From contig NZ_JPRH01000001.1 in NCBI RefSeq assembly GCF_000737705.1, forward strand, positions 1 to 64,000: a stretch of DNA of 64,000 bases, written 5' to 3'. The translations under genes were made by a program, and so were the position numbers. The DNA is from Chryseobacterium soli (lineage in GTDB: Bacteria > Bacteroidota > Bacteroidia > Flavobacteriales > Weeksellaceae). The notes below the pieces were generated by a model that had not been told where the DNA came from, did no database searches, and saw only the letters and a list, made by a program, of their open reading frames with translations. Shown piece by piece: positions 1 through 9,118 of this stretch; within the stretch, counting starts at the first letter, position 1; each line of letters begins with the position of its first letter.

Positions 1-344
1 TATGCCCAAAACAGTGCACATCGAAAGTACACTCGTGTAGAGTTTTCTCATCTATTGTGTGTTTAAAGTTAATAGTATTTTTTTATTATATTTTTGCAAA
101 TTTAACATTTATTAAGAACTAAGCAAACTCAATTCTTATTATTTAACATTTATTTCATTAATTGATAACATTTCACTATTATGATAATACAAATGTATTT
201 CTCCATAACGACAAAACCTGTTGTATTAAATGATAAATGCTGTTATTAACAAAAAAACACTTCATTTTAATATAGAATTTTAATCTCTTATATATTATTT
301 TTTGAACAAATCGATTTATTAAATCCGATAACAAAAAAAAGGAA
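1..344. other. Non-coding stretch at window start
   Basis: No convincing gene is visible here. The sequence is very AT-rich with stops in all frames. A TATTTTTG box at 89-96 matches the Bacteroidota -7 element on the plus strand, but no plus-strand gene follows it, so it may be chance. The right end holds the terminator of the iron permease-like gene. Confidence 0.5.
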
Positions 345-364
345 TCAAATTGATTCCTTTTTTT
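333..364 (-). terminator. Rho-independent terminator of the iron permease-like gene
   Basis: An inverted repeat GGAATCA/TGATTCC is flanked by A and T runs. Read on the minus strand it is a stem followed by a U-tract. The arm overlaps the stop codon at 345-347, so the last codons of the gene are part of the hairpin. The A/T symmetry would let it work in both directions. Confidence 0.75.
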
Positions 365-839
365 GTTTTTCAAGCCAGTCTTCATGTTTCCTTTTGAAAA
401 CATCACGCTTGTAATTCTGATTTCTTTTGGCAGCATCAATAGAGTGAGAAGTATGGATATCTTCATCTTCTTCCGCAAAATCTGATAGCTTTTCGTAGTA
501 TACATGCAGCTGATCCAGTTCCTTTTCACTAAGGTCTTCAATATCTACAATACGGTTGCTTGCTTTTTCATGGGCAGCAATTAATTCATTCAGCTTAATC
601 TGAATTGCTTTTGAGTCTTTATTCTGGGCTTTTTGAATAAGAAAAACCATCAAAAAAGTAATAATTGTAGTTCCGGTATTAATAACTAACTGCCATGTTT
701 CGGAATAGTGAAAAACAGGTCCCAAAACAGCCCATATGACCACAATAGCTGTTGCACCAATAAAAGCTGATGAACTGCCTGTAAATTTTGTTGCCCAATT
801 GGAAAATGTCTCAAAAAAATTATTGCTCTTATGACTCAT
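345..839 (-). CDS. Low affinity iron permease family membrane protein
   Basis: The 164-residue protein has two hydrophobic segments (about residues 21-45 and 50-68) joined by a short loop, then a charged, mostly helical tail. The segment WAVLGPVFHYSETWQ, followed by NTGTTIITFLMVFLIQ and a QNKDSKAIQIKLNELI stretch, is typical of the Fet4-related 'low affinity iron permease' family (PF04120). Bacterial members are half-size relative to yeast Fet4, and transport has rarely been shown, so the substrate is uncertain. It is a single gene with its own terminator, downstream of and separate from the str operon. No clear Bacteroidota promoter was found in front of it. Confidence 0.8.
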   Translation of the reverse strand: MSHKSNNFFETFSNWATKFTGSSSAFIGATAIVVIWAVLGPVFHYSETWQLVINTGTTIITFLMVFLIQKAQNKDSKAIQIKLNELIAAHEKASNRIVDIEDLSEKELDQLHVYYEKLSDFAEEDEDIHTSHSIDAAKRNQNYKRDVFKRKHEDWLEKQKKESI

Positions 840-1141
840 TGTATTATTTTAAAGAATAAATGTATAAAAAGAATCATATTATTTGATACATTTATTTGAA
901 ACAATAGATAATAATTGTTTTACCATTCTAAAATCATCCGGTTATTCTTTAATGTGTATAAAAATTCTGTTCTAAATTAATCCTTTCATTTTTCGAAAAT
1001 AAGAATCAGTCAATTACAATGAATGAAAATTCCTCTGTGAAAAAGGGGTAAATGTATAATCTCATTCAAATTCCTATCTACCAAAAAAAATCCGTCCCTA
1101 AAAAAGGAACGGATTTATAATCATTGCAAAGTATGCAGTTA
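840..1141. other. Intergenic region between iron permease-like gene and rpsJ
   Basis: About 300 bases without a gene. It carries the upstream region of the permease-like gene and the rpsJ terminator at 1083-1116. The rest is AT-rich with nothing recognisable. Confidence 0.6.
1083..1116 (-). terminator. Terminator ending the str operon
   Basis: A stem built on AAATCCGT/ACGGATTT with an A-rich loop ends in a run of eight U on the minus strand. It lies 25 bases after the rpsJ stop codon, so the operon ends here and does not continue into rplC. Confidence 0.85.
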
Positions 1142-1447
1142 TCACACTTTAATTTCTACGTCTACACCGCTTGGTAACTCTAATTTCATTAGAGCATCCA
1201 CAGTTTTAGAAGAAGAAGAATAGATATCCATCAATCTCTTGTGAGCAGAAAGTTGGAACTGTTCTCTAGCTTTTTTGTTAACGTGTGGAGATCTCAATAC
1301 AGTGAAGATTCTCTTATTTGTAGGTAATGGGATTGGTCCGTTTACAACAGCACCAGTAGCCTTTACCGTTTTTACGATTTTCTCAGCAGACTTGTCTACC
1401 AAGTTGTAATCGTAAGATTTTAGTTTTATTCTGATTCTTTGTGACAT
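1142..1447 (-). CDS. rpsJ: 30S ribosomal protein S10
   Basis: The 101-residue protein is full length for S10 and begins [21 protein letters not shown]10 sits in the head of the small subunit and, as NusE, also takes part in antitermination. The family signature around [23 protein letters not shown] is present. It is the last gene of the str operon, 17 bases downstream of fusA, and is followed at once by a strong terminator. In many bacteria rpsJ opens the S10 operon (rpsJ-rplC-rplD...); here it is attached to fusA and cut off from rplC. Confidence 0.98.
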   Translation of the reverse strand: MSQRIRIKLKSYDYNLVDKSAEKIVKTVKATGAVVNGPIPLPTNKRIFTVLRSPHVNKKAREQFQLSAHKRLMDIYSSSSKTVDALMKLELPSGVDVEIKV

Positions 1448-1464
1448 TTTTCTAATTTAAAAAA

Positions 1465-3582
1465 TTAACCTTTAGCTTTAGCGATAATTTCTTCCGCAAC
1501 GTTCTGTGGCGTAGGTAAATATTTCTCTAATTCCATAGAAGAAGTAGCTCTTCCTGATGAAAGTGTTCTTAGAGTGGTTACATACCCAAACATTTCAGAA
1601 AGTGGAACTGAACCTTTAATTACTACAGCACCATTTTTCTCTTCCTGACCACTGATTGTACCTCTTCTTTTGTTAAGGTCACCAATAATGTTACCCATAT
1701 ATTCTTCCGGAGTTACAACTTCCAGTTTCATAATAGGCTCCATAATTACTGGCTTAGCAGCACGTCCCGCTTCTTTAAATCCTAATTTAGCAGCTAATTC
1801 GAAAGAAAGAGCATCAGAATCCACTGCGTGGAAAGATCCGTCTTTAAGAACTACTTTAATACCTTCAACTTCGAAACCAGCCAATGGACCGTTTTTCATT
1901 GCAGCTTTAAAGCCTTTTTCAATAGCAGGAACAAATTCTCTAGGAACGTTACCACCCTTGATCTCGTTAATAAATTCTAGACCGATTTTACCTTCATCTG
2001 CTGGTCCTAGTTCGAATACAATGTCAGCAAATTTACCTTTACCACCAGATTGTTTTTTGTAAACTTCTCTGTGTTGGGCAACTCTTGTAAGGTTTTCTTT
2101 GTACTCTACCTGAGGTTGTCCTTGGTTTACTTCAACTTTGAATTCTCTTCTCATACGATCTACAAGAATGTCAAGGTGAAGTTCACCCATTCCTGAGATA
2201 ATCGTTTGGCCAGAAGCTTCGTCAGTTTTAACCTGGAAAGTAGGATCTTCTTCAGCTAATTTAGCTAGAGCGTTACCCATTTTATCCTGGTCAGCCTTAG
2301 TTTTAGGCTCAACAGCGATACCAATTACCGGATCAGGGAACACCATCGATTCAAGAACGATTGGGTGCTTCTCATCACACATAGTATCACCAGTTTTGAT
2401 AGATTTGAATCCAACAGCTGCACCAATATCTCCTGCTTCAATATATTCTACAGGATTTTGCTTGTTAGCGTGCATCTGATAAATTCTAGAGATTCTTTCT
2501 TTATCTCCTGAACGTGTGTTCAAGATATAAGAACCTGCATCTAATCTTCCAGAGTATGCTCTGAAGAATGCTAATCTTCCCACGAATGGGTCAGTAGCAA
2601 TCTTAAATGCTAAAGCCGCGAAAGGCTCGTTTACGTCTGGTTTTCTTGTAATATCAAGATCTGTTCTTGGATCAGTACCTTTGATATCATCTTTATCCAA
2701 TGGTGAAGGCAGGTATTTACATACTGCATCCAACATAAACTGTACTCCTTTATTCTTGAATGAAGAACCACAAGTCATTGGGATAATAGATAAATCGATA
2801 GTAGCTTTTCTAAGCGCTTCGTTGATTTCGTCTTCAGAGATTGAATCCGGATCTTCGAAGAATTTCTCCATCAAAGTCTCATCGTAGTCAGCTACAGCTT
2901 CTACTAATTTCTCTCTGTATTCGTGAACTTCAGCCTTCATGTCTTCAGGAATTGGCACTACTTCGAAAGTAGCTCCTTGTCCTGCTTCATCCCAGATGAT
3001 AGCTCTGTTTTTAATTAAGTCAACAACACCTTTGAAATCTTCTTCAGCACCGATTGGTAAAACGATTGGAACTGCATTAGATCCTAACATTGTCTTAACC
3101 TGGTTTACCACGTTAAGGAAGTCAGCACCTTGTCTGTCCATTTTGTTTACGAATCCCATTCTTGCAACTTTGTAGTTGTCTGCAAGTCTCCAGTTTGTTT
3201 CAGACTGAGGCTCTACTCCATCTACTGCAGAGAATAAGAATACCAATCCATCTAATACTCTCAAAGATCTGTTTACTTCTACTGTGAAGTCAACGTGTCC
3301 CGGTGTATCAATGATGTTGAAGTGGTAAGGCTGAGTTTCAGGTAATCTTTTACCTTGGTCTGTTGGGAAGTTCCAAGAACAAGTAGTTGCAGCAGAAGTA
3401 ATGGTAATACCTCTTTCTGCTTCCTGCTCCATCCAGTCCATTGTAGAAGCACCATCGTGAACTTCACCAATTTTGTGGTTTACCCCTGTATAGAATAAGA
3501 TTCTTTCTGTAGTGGTAGTTTTACCGGCATCAATGTGCGCAGCAATACCAATATTTCTTGTAAATTTAAGATCTCTACTCAT
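1465..3582 (-). CDS. fusA: Elongation factor G
   Basis: The 705-residue translational GTPase catalyses ribosomal translocation. The G-domain motifs are intact: AHIDAGKT at 15-22, RGITI in switch I, DTPGHVDF and NKMD. The length fits canonical bacterial EF-G with five domains. It lies 6 bases after rpsG and 17 bases before rpsJ, so it is co-transcribed from the rpsL promoter. Nothing indicates a truncated or secondary fusA2-type copy. Confidence 0.99.
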   Translation of the reverse strand: MSRDLKFTRNIGIAAHIDAGKTTTTERILFYTGVNHKIGEVHDGASTMDWMEQEAERGITITSAATTCSWNFPTDQGKRLPETQPYHFNIIDTPGHVDFTVEVNRSLRVLDGLVFLFSAVDGVEPQSETNWRLADNYKVARMGFVNKMDRQGADFLNVVNQVKTMLGSNAVPIVLPIGAEEDFKGVVDLIKNRAIIWDEAGQGATFEVVPIPEDMKAEVHEYREKLVEAVADYDETLMEKFFEDPDSISEDEINEALRKATIDLSIIPMTCGSSFKNKGVQFMLDAVCKYLPSPLDKDDIKGTDPRTDLDITRKPDVNEPFAALAFKIATDPFVGRLAFFRAYSGRLDAGSYILNTRSGDKERISRIYQMHANKQNPVEYIEAGDIGAAVGFKSIKTGDTMCDEKHPIVLESMVFPDPVIGIAVEPKTKADQDKMGNALAKLAEEDPTFQVKTDEASGQTIISGMGELHLDILVDRMRREFKVEVNQGQPQVEYKENLTRVAQHREVYKKQSGGKGKFADIVFELGPADEGKIGLEFINEIKGGNVPREFVPAIEKGFKAAMKNGPLAGFEVEGIKVVLKDGSFHAVDSDALSFELAAKLGFKEAGRAAKPVIMEPIMKLEVVTPEEYMGNIIGDLNKRRGTISGQEEKNGAVVIKGSVPLSEMFGYVTTLRTLSSGRATSSMELEKYLPTPQNVAEEIIAKAKG

Positions 3583-3588
3583 TTCTAA

Positions 3589-4065
3589 TTAGAATTTAAA
3601 GTGTGAGAAAGCCTTGTTAGCTTCCGCCATTTTGTGAGTATCAGATTTTTTCTTGTAAGCAGCACCTTCTTCTCTTGAAGCAGCTACAACTTCATTAGCC
3701 AATTTCAAAGCCATAGACTTATCATTTCTAGCTTTTGAATATTTGATTAACCATTTCATTGCCATAGAAATTTTTCTGTCAGCTCTGATTGGCATAGGGA
3801 TCTGGAAGTTAGCTCCACCTACTCTTCTAGAACGTACTTCTACGTGAGGCATTACGTTAGTTAATGCATCTTTCCAGATTTCAAGGGCAGTTTTTTCAGT
3901 TTCTCCTTTTTTGTTTTCTACGATTTCTAATGCATCATAGAAAATTTTGAATGCGATAGACTTCTTACCGTCTAGCATTAAGTTATTTACGAATCTCGTT
4001 ACCAATTGATCATTAAATTTTGGATCTGGTAACAACGGTCTTTTTTTCGCTTTTGTCTTTCTCAT
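3589..4065 (-). CDS. rpsG: 30S ribosomal protein S7
   Basis: The 158-residue protein begins [19 protein letters not shown] and has the S7 motif region with [16 protein letters not shown], which binds the 3' major domain of 16S rRNA. Length is normal. It is 23 bases downstream of rpsL and 6 bases upstream of fusA, in standard str operon order. Confidence 0.99.
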   Translation of the reverse strand: MRKTKAKKRPLLPDPKFNDQLVTRFVNNLMLDGKKSIAFKIFYDALEIVENKKGETEKTALEIWKDALTNVMPHVEVRSRRVGGANFQIPMPIRADRKISMAMKWLIKYSKARNDKSMALKLANEVVAASREEGAAYKKKSDTHKMAEANKAFSHFKF

Positions 4066-4088
4066 TGCTTCTGTACCTTATTTAATGA

Positions 4089-4502
4089 TTATTTTTTCTT
4101 TCCTTTAGCTGGCGCAGCTGGTGCCTGACCTGGTTTAGGTCTCTTAGCTCCATACTTCGATCTTCTCTGTGTTCTTCCACTAACACCTGCAGTGTCTAGT
4201 GCACCTCTTACGATGTGGTAACGTACTCCCGGTAGGTCTTTCACCCTTCCGCCTCTTACCAATACTATCGAGTGCTCTTGAAGATTATGTCCTTCGCCCG
4301 GGATGTAGGCGTTGACTTCTTTTCCGTTAGAAAGTCTTACCCTTGCAACTTTTCTAAGTGCAGAGTTAGGTTTCTTTGGAGTGGTAGTATATACTCTCGT
4401 ACATACACCTCGTCTTTGTGGACAAGAATCAAGGGCAGCTGATTTGCTCTTCTTGGCAAGCGTGGCTCTTCCTTTTCTTACTAATTGTTGAATAGTAGGC
4501 AT
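4089..4502 (-). CDS. rpsL: 30S ribosomal protein S12
   Basis: The 137-residue S12 takes part in decoding at the A site. [16 protein letters not shown] and [17 protein letters not shown] are the conserved segments. K43 and K88, the positions commonly changed in streptomycin-resistant mutants, are both lysine, so the sequence is of the sensitive type. The tail is Lys/Pro/Ala-rich ([15 protein letters not shown]), a common extension. It is the first gene of the operon, with a well-formed promoter upstream. Confidence 0.99.
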   Translation of the reverse strand: MPTIQQLVRKGRATLAKKSKSAALDSCPQRRGVCTRVYTTTPKKPNSALRKVARVRLSNGKEVNAYIPGEGHNLQEHSIVLVRGGRVKDLPGVRYHIVRGALDTAGVSGRTQRRSKYGAKRPKPGQAPAAPAKGKKK

Positions 4503-4526
4503 TTAATTGCTTTTTATTTTAAGGTG

Positions 4527-4557
4527 CAAAAATAGTAATATTTTTTCAATTGGCAAA
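4527..4557 (-). promoter_or_regulatory. Promoter of the str operon
   Basis: On the minus strand a TTTG (4557-4554), a 19-base spacer and TATTTTTG (4534-4527) match the Bacteroidota sigma-A consensus exactly. The -7 box ends 25 bases before the rpsL start. Confidence 0.85.
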
Positions 4558-4611
4558 CAGTTATCTGTAAATAATCTGATTTATTAAAAATTAATTAACA
4601 GCGAGTTACGT

Positions 4612-5061
4612 TTAATCCATCAATCTGACCGTTACGTTTTTATCCCAGTTAAATTTGCGGATATTCTGTTTTAAAAGTTCAAGATGAGCCGTATCAATAG
4701 AATAGATCGATACTTCCAGCTGGGCTACCGTTATTTTATTTTTAATCTTAAGCACTGCAGCTTTCTTCCAGTTTTTAGGAATATGTCCATTAAGCCATGC
4801 ATCATACACTACTGCTATTTCGTATTTATTTTTAAGAGAGTATTCCGTGAGGTACCCTTCAAATTTTTGATCAAAGACGCCTTCATCTTAATTAAACATT
4901 CATAAGCAGACCACATGAATATAAGCATCATCCAGAACATACACATAATGCCCTCCCGTTTTTGAAACCGAATTCACATAATATAATAATAAACACACTA
5001 CAAAAAAAGTGGCAAATGATATAAAAAAATTTCTTAGTCCTATATTTCGGAATGACTGCAT
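4612..5061 (-). pseudogene. Decayed copy of the adjacent membrane glycosyltransferase-like gene
   Basis: Two minus-strand fragments are left. The upstream one (from 5061) encodes a signal anchor and ends VYVLDDAYIH before a stop. It matches the start of the intact 5631-7118 protein (PVDDVYIHLEVAKN). The downstream one (read through to the stop at 4612) contains AVVYDAWLNGHIPKNWKKAAVL and matches the intact gene's AAVYPEWFVGQIPQNWVLVG near its C-terminus. Roughly 1.1 kb of middle is missing, and the two parts are in different frames, with the junction near 4880-4915. It is therefore a paralogue that lost its core by deletion and is not functional. Confidence 0.8.
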
Positions 5062-5135
5062 TTTAAGATCAATTATAAAAATATCAAAGATAAGTATCAT
5101 CAATTATAAACCTCCATTTTCGGCATGAGATTTAC

Positions 5136-5143
5136 TAAATTTG
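5136..5143 (+). promoter_or_regulatory. Probable -7 box of dps
   Basis: TAAATTTG matches the TAnnTTTG consensus and ends 26 bases before the dps start. The -33 element is weak (T-rich around 5117-5120). Confidence 0.5.
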
Positions 5144-5169
5144 TGGTACACAATAAATAAACTATCTAT

Positions 5170-5646
5170 ATGAAGAATGCAAGTATTATCGGTTTACAGG
5201 AAACCGACTGTAAAAACATTTCAGAAAAGCTTAACGTCCTTTTAGCTAATTATTCCGTGTTTTATCAAAACACAAGAGGCTCGCACTGGAATATCAAAGG
5301 GGATCAGTTTTTTACCCTTCACCCAAAATTTGAAGAATTATATAACAGCCTTGTCTTAAAAATTGACGAGATCGCTGAAAGGATTTTAACGCTGGGCGCA
5401 ACGCCCGCTCACAACTATTCAGATTATCTTAAAGTATCTACGATTAAGGAAAGTAAAGAAGTGAGTGATGGTACAAAAAGTGTTGAGAATATTTTAAATT
5501 CTTTCAAAGTGGTACTGGATTTACAAAGAGAATTACTGGATATCACCGATGCAGCTGGTGACGAGGGAACTAACTCCCAGATGAGCGACTACATTACAGA
5601 GCAGGAAAAAGAAGTATGGATGTATAACTCTTATCTTGGGAAGTAA
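5170..5646 (+). CDS. dps: Dps-family ferritin-like DNA-protection and iron-storage protein
   Basis: The 158-residue protein has the Dps ferroxidase signature: H39 in RGSHWNIKGDQFF, H51 and E55 in LHPKFEELY, and D66/E70 in KIDEIAERI. Dps dodecamers oxidise Fe(II) with peroxide and store iron, protecting DNA in stationary phase or oxidative stress. There is no long Lys-rich tail, so direct DNA binding is uncertain. Its 3' end overlaps by 16 bases the 3' end of the convergent membrane gene, and a partial second copy of this 3' end lies at 7261-7336 in front of pncB. The normal terminator of the gene appears to have stayed with that second copy. Confidence 0.95.
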   Translation: MKNASIIGLQETDCKNISEKLNVLLANYSVFYQNTRGSHWNIKGDQFFTLHPKFEELYNSLVLKIDEIAERILTLGATPAHNYSDYLKVSTIKESKEVSDGTKSVENILNSFKVVLDLQRELLDITDAAGDEGTNSQMSDYITEQEKEVWMYNSYLGK

Positions 5647-7118
5647 TTATCTTTAAACTCTTTTAAACTTTTTCTTAAATAAGGTATGTCATTTTTTGTA
5701 ACAGCATAAAAATTGACATACCTTATAGTAGGATTTCTGAAATTACTCATTTTCCATTTTCCCACCAAAACCCAATTTTGGGGAATTTGTCCCACAAACC
5801 ATTCTGGATATACTGCAGCAATTCGCGCATTTTTACGGTTACTCAATTCTCCCATAAAATATGAAAAATCATTCTCACCAGAGTTTTTATATTTATATTT
5901 TGCAATATCTGTACTGCCCAATCCATACATATCTAAAACTTCAATATTCGTAAAATAGGTGATTGCGCCAATATCATTGGCTACAATTGTTTCAGAATGA
6001 TAATATTTTTTTAGAAACTGTGCGAGTTTATATTGATTGTAGTAAAGATTTTTAGAATCAGTATATAAAACCGGATGATACCAATACATTTTGAATAGTC
6101 CAAAAACTACCGAGTAGCCTATAAATAAAACAGCAGAAAGTTTAGGAATAGAGAAATCTGAAGTTTTAAGATAATAATTACAAATTTTAACTAAAATAAA
6201 AAGATAGGCAATCATCAGATAATTTTCATATCTAAATGTCATTATTCCAAAAATGAGCTGTCCGTAAGAAGTAAGCAAAATTATGATTGGCAATGCTTCC
6301 ATTTCAAGAAATCTTTGAAGTTTCAAATTTCTATATCTGGAAAAAGCATATATAAAATAAAATATACTGAAAGGGAGTAAATATTTGATATAATCCACAC
6401 TCAAAAACTTGCTTTTCAAAATTGTTATAAAACTTTGTACATCTGAAACATGAAAATTACTTTTGACAAGTACTGAATTTGGAAAAAACAAACCTCCCAT
6501 AAGAAGAGAGTATAATCCATAAATAATTATGGGGGAAAATCCGACAAGACCAATCAACAAACCCTGTCTAAATTTCTTCTGACCTATAAAAACAAAAATA
6601 ACGGCAGAAATGAAGAACACACTTTCAAATCTTACTGCTCCGAGAAAAAAAACAACGATTAATAAATGCGAGAAAGCCTTTACATTTCCTGAAGCTAATT
6701 TATTATAAAAAATAAAAAACAGAACTATTAGGAATATATGAATGGTATGCTCCATTCCTAATATAGCGGAAAGATAAATCATTGCTAATGGCTGCAACAG
6801 AAGAGCAAAAAACAGAGCAAATTTCTTTCCATATTGAAGGAAAACAAAATTGGTTGCGTAAAAACTTGTTAAAACCCCAAACGTAAGATTAATAAACAAA
6901 GGATAATAAGATGAATCCCCAAAAACTTTTATTAAAAGGCTCAAAAAAAAACTATATAATATAGATGAAGATGCCGGATCAAATGAATTTGAGTTGATAG
7001 AAAATAAAAACTTATCAGCTATATTTTTTGCTACCTCCAAATGAATATAAACATCGTCAACAGGATAAAAATAGCCTAATAGAAAAACAAAAACACTTAT
7101 AAATCCGTACTTTTTCAT
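5631..7118 (-). CDS. Polytopic membrane protein, GT-C glycosyltransferase-like
   Basis: This protein of about 495 residues has some ten or more hydrophobic segments and a soluble C-terminal part. The start at 7118 (MKKYGF) gives a clean signal anchor; a start 27 bases upstream is possible. After the first segment comes PVDDVYIHLEVAKNIA, an acidic loop of the DDxxIxxRxAxN type found early in many GT-C enzymes that use lipid-linked sugars. No specific family or substrate can be assigned. The last codons are read from the antisense of the dps 3' end. A truncated paralogue lies on the other side of dps (4612-5061), which points to local duplication. Confidence 0.75.
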   Translation of the reverse strand: MKKYGFISVFVFLLGYFYPVDDVYIHLEVAKNIADKFLFSINSNSFDPASSSILYSFFLSLLIKVFGDSSYYPLFINLTFGVLTSFYATNFVFLQYGKKFALFFALLLQPLAMIYLSAILGMEHTIHIFLIVLFFIFYNKLASGNVKAFSHLLIVVFFLGAVRFESVFFISAVIFVFIGQKKFRQGLLIGLVGFSPIIIYGLYSLLMGGLFFPNSVLVKSNFHVSDVQSFITILKSKFLSVDYIKYLLPFSIFYFIYAFSRYRNLKLQRFLEMEALPIIILLTSYGQLIFGIMTFRYENYLMIAYLFILVKICNYYLKTSDFSIPKLSAVLFIGYSVVFGLFKMYWYHPVLYTDSKNLYYNQYKLAQFLKKYYHSETIVANDIGAITYFTNIEVLDMYGLGSTDIAKYKYKNSGENDFSYFMGELSNRKNARIAAVYPEWFVGQIPQNWVLVGKWKMSNFRNPTIRYVNFYAVTKNDIPYLRKSLKEFKDNYFPR

Positions 7119-7183
7119 TTTACTGCCTGAATAAATATAGAGCAAAATTAAATTATTAAACTTTGTTATAAAAAAATATCTGC

Positions 7184-7251
7184 ATTAATCTTTAGCTCAA
7201 TACTCGACAATGATTTTTATAGCATTATGCAAAATACCGCTGTAAAATTAC
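7184..7251 (+). pseudogene. Fragment of the pncB 5' end
   Basis: This stretch aligns with the first ~65 bases of the intact pncB (about 7435-7507). Blocks such as GACAATGATTT and TGTAAAATTA against TGGTAAAATTA are shared, with a 3-base gap and about four in five positions equal. There is no start codon in register. It is joined directly to the dps fragment that follows. Confidence 0.75.
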
Positions 7252-7260
7252 GCATAGGTC

Positions 7261-7336
7261 AAACTCTCAAATGAGCGGATATATTACCGAGCAGGAGAAA
7301 GAAGTTTGTATGTACAATTCTTATCCCGGAATATAA
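7261..7336 (+). pseudogene. Fragment of the dps 3' end
   Basis: The segment aligns with the last ~70 bases of dps (5571-5645), with about 55 of 70 positions equal. It would read QMSGYITEQEKEVCMYNSYPGI and a stop, against QMSDYITEQEKEVWMYNSYLGK in Dps. The divergence shows an old duplication, not an assembly error. The hairpin at 7364-7392 follows it at the distance expected for the original dps terminator. Confidence 0.8.
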
Positions 7337-7363
7337 CTCCATTAAAAGCATGGAAATATTACA

Positions 7364-7392
7364 AAAAATCGCCTTACATTTAGGCGATTTTT
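7364..7392 (+). terminator. Terminator upstream of pncB
   Basis: A perfect 11-bp stem AAAAATCGCCT/AGGCGATTTTT with a 7-base loop is followed by a T-rich run. It works in either direction by symmetry. It probably belonged to the ancestral dps, whose 3' remnant ends 28 bases upstream. Confidence 0.9.
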
Positions 7393-7404
7393 ATTTTTAA
7401 TTAC

Positions 7405-7412
7405 TATATTTG
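7405..7412 (+). promoter_or_regulatory. -7 box of pncB
   Basis: TATATTTG matches TAnnTTTG and ends 17 bases before the pncB start codon. The region upstream is the terminator U-tract, so a -33 TTG is not evident. Confidence 0.55.
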
Positions 7413-7429
7413 CGTTAAAATTACACAAT

Positions 7430-8608
7430 ATGCACGACGTACGATTAAACTCTATACTGGACAATGATTTCTATAAAATAACCATGCAAAATGCAGTGGT
7501 AAAATTATTTCCAAGCTCCATTGTAAAATATGAATTTATCAATAGAGGAAAACATCATTTCCCGGCCGGTTTTGACGCCGCTTTGAGGGAAGCTGTCACC
7601 AAAATGGCTGAGCTCAAGCTTACGAAGGATGAAAAAAAATTCATGGCAAGAACCTGTCCGTATCTGGATCTTCCGTATCTGGACTTTTTGGAAGGCTATC
7701 ATTATGATCCGTCTGAAGTAAAAATCCATCAGGAAGGAAGTGATCTTACCGTTACAGTTGAAGGACTTTGGTACAGAACGATTTTATGGGAAGTGCCTTT
7801 ACTGGCTTTAATCAGCGAGCTTCATTACGAGATGAATCATATGGAAAGAGATTCCAACGAAGTGGTGATGAGCAAAACACTTGAAAAAGCAGATTCACTG
7901 GCAAGGCTGGGAGTTACGTTTGCAGAATTCGGGACCAGAAGAAGACATTCTTACAAAGTTCAAAATTTGGTTATGGAGGCTTTGACGCAAAAAAGAGAAT
8001 CTACCTTCATAGGAAGTTCCAACGTTCATTTTGCAATGAAATACAATGTAAAACCTATAGGAACCCATGCCCACGAATGGTTCATGTTCCATGCGGCGGA
8101 ATATGGCTTCAAAATGGCCAACGAACTGGCATTAGAACACTGGGTAGACGTCTACAGAGGAGATCTTGGAGTGGCGCTTTCTGATACCTATACTACGGAT
8201 GTTTTCTTTCAGCAGTTTGATAAAAAATTCGCCAAACTTTTTGATGGTGTACGTCATGACAGCGGAGATGCTCTTGAATTTGCCGACAAAACCATCGCCC
8301 ACTACCAAAAAAACGGGATCAATCCATTATTTAAATACATCATTTTCTCCGACGCCTTAAATCTGGAAAAAGTAGAAGAAATCACCAATTACTGTAAAGG
8401 AAAAATAGGCGTATCATTCGGGATCGGAACCAACCTTACCAATGATGTAGGACTAAAACCGATGAATATTGTAATGAAATTAATCGGAGTACAGGCTCCC
8501 AACAAAGAATGGATTCCTACCGTAAAACTGTCTGATGAGCACGGAAAATATACAGGTGACCCAAAAATGATTGAACTGGCTAAAGAGTTTTTAAGAATTA
8601 AAGATTAA
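7430..8608 (+). CDS. pncB: Nicotinate phosphoribosyltransferase
   Basis: The 392-residue enzyme converts nicotinate, PRPP and ATP to nicotinate mononucleotide in the NAD salvage (Preiss-Handler) pathway. It is of the short bacterial PncB type. Diagnostic segments are LDNDFYKITMQNAV at the N-terminus, FGTRRRHSYKVQ, GSSNVHFAMKYNVKPIGTHAHEWFMFHA (the family's regulatory histidine region) and FDGVRHDSGDALEFADK for PRPP binding. It appears complete. A broken copy of its first codons lies just upstream at 7184-7251. Confidence 0.97.
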   Translation: MHDVRLNSILDNDFYKITMQNAVVKLFPSSIVKYEFINRGKHHFPAGFDAALREAVTKMAELKLTKDEKKFMARTCPYLDLPYLDFLEGYHYDPSEVKIHQEGSDLTVTVEGLWYRTILWEVPLLALISELHYEMNHMERDSNEVVMSKTLEKADSLARLGVTFAEFGTRRRHSYKVQNLVMEALTQKRESTFIGSSNVHFAMKYNVKPIGTHAHEWFMFHAAEYGFKMANELALEHWVDVYRGDLGVALSDTYTTDVFFQQFDKKFAKLFDGVRHDSGDALEFADKTIAHYQKNGINPLFKYIIFSDALNLEKVEEITNYCKGKIGVSFGIGTNLTNDVGLKPMNIVMKLIGVQAPNKEWIPTVKLSDEHGKYTGDPKMIELAKEFLRIKD

Positions 8609-8646
8609 AGTTAGATTTCAGATCGTAGACTTATAAAATCAATGCT

Positions 8647-9117
8647 ATGAAATTAAAAATTTATGTATCCCTTAGTATTTTGATCGCCTCATTATCTTTT
8701 GCCCAGGTAAAGAAAACAGAAAGGCCGGCATTCAACCAGGAGCTGGCTACTTCTCTGGGAGCCGATCAATATGGAATGAAAGCATACACCATCGTGATGC
8801 TTACCACAGGAACTACAAAGATTGAAGATAAGGCCAAGATGGGCGAATTGATGAAAGGCCATATGTCCAATATCGGGAAACTGGCAGATGAAGGTAAAAT
8901 TGTTGTGGCTGGACCATTTTTAGAAAAAAATAAAGAAAACTATCGCGGCATGTTTATTTTCAATACCAAATCCAAGGAAGAAGCGGAAGCATGGGTGAAA
9001 ACCGACCCCGCAGTACAAGCCGGTGTTTTCAGTTATGAAATTTTCCCATGGTACGGATCTGCGGCACTGCCTTTATATCTGAAACATCACCAAGAAATCG
9101 CAAAGGAAAATCCGTAA
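8647..9117 (+). CDS. Exported YciI-like protein
   Basis: The 156-residue protein has a signal peptide (cleavage near SFAQ) followed by a YciI-like ferredoxin-fold domain. The stretch GHMSNIGKLADEGKIVVAGPF resembles the conserved His and loop of YciI relatives, which have been proposed to be small hydrolases or dehalogenase-like enzymes. An exported version is common in flavobacteria; its substrate is unknown. It follows pncB by 38 bases and precedes the next gene by one base, so it may be read with one or both. Confidence 0.75.
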   Translation: MKLKIYVSLSILIASLSFAQVKKTERPAFNQELATSLGADQYGMKAYTIVMLTTGTTKIEDKAKMGELMKGHMSNIGKLADEGKIVVAGPFLEKNKENYRGMFIFNTKSKEEAEAWVKTDPAVQAGVFSYEIFPWYGSAALPLYLKHHQEIAKENP

Positions 9118-9118
9118 A

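Noticed and set aside
4089..4502. Streptomycin-resistance change in rpsL
   Set aside because: K43 and K88 are both lysine, so no resistance substitution is present at the usual sites.
7184..7336. Assembly error between dps and pncB
   Set aside because: The fragments have only about 80 percent identity to the intact genes, which no assembly error would give.
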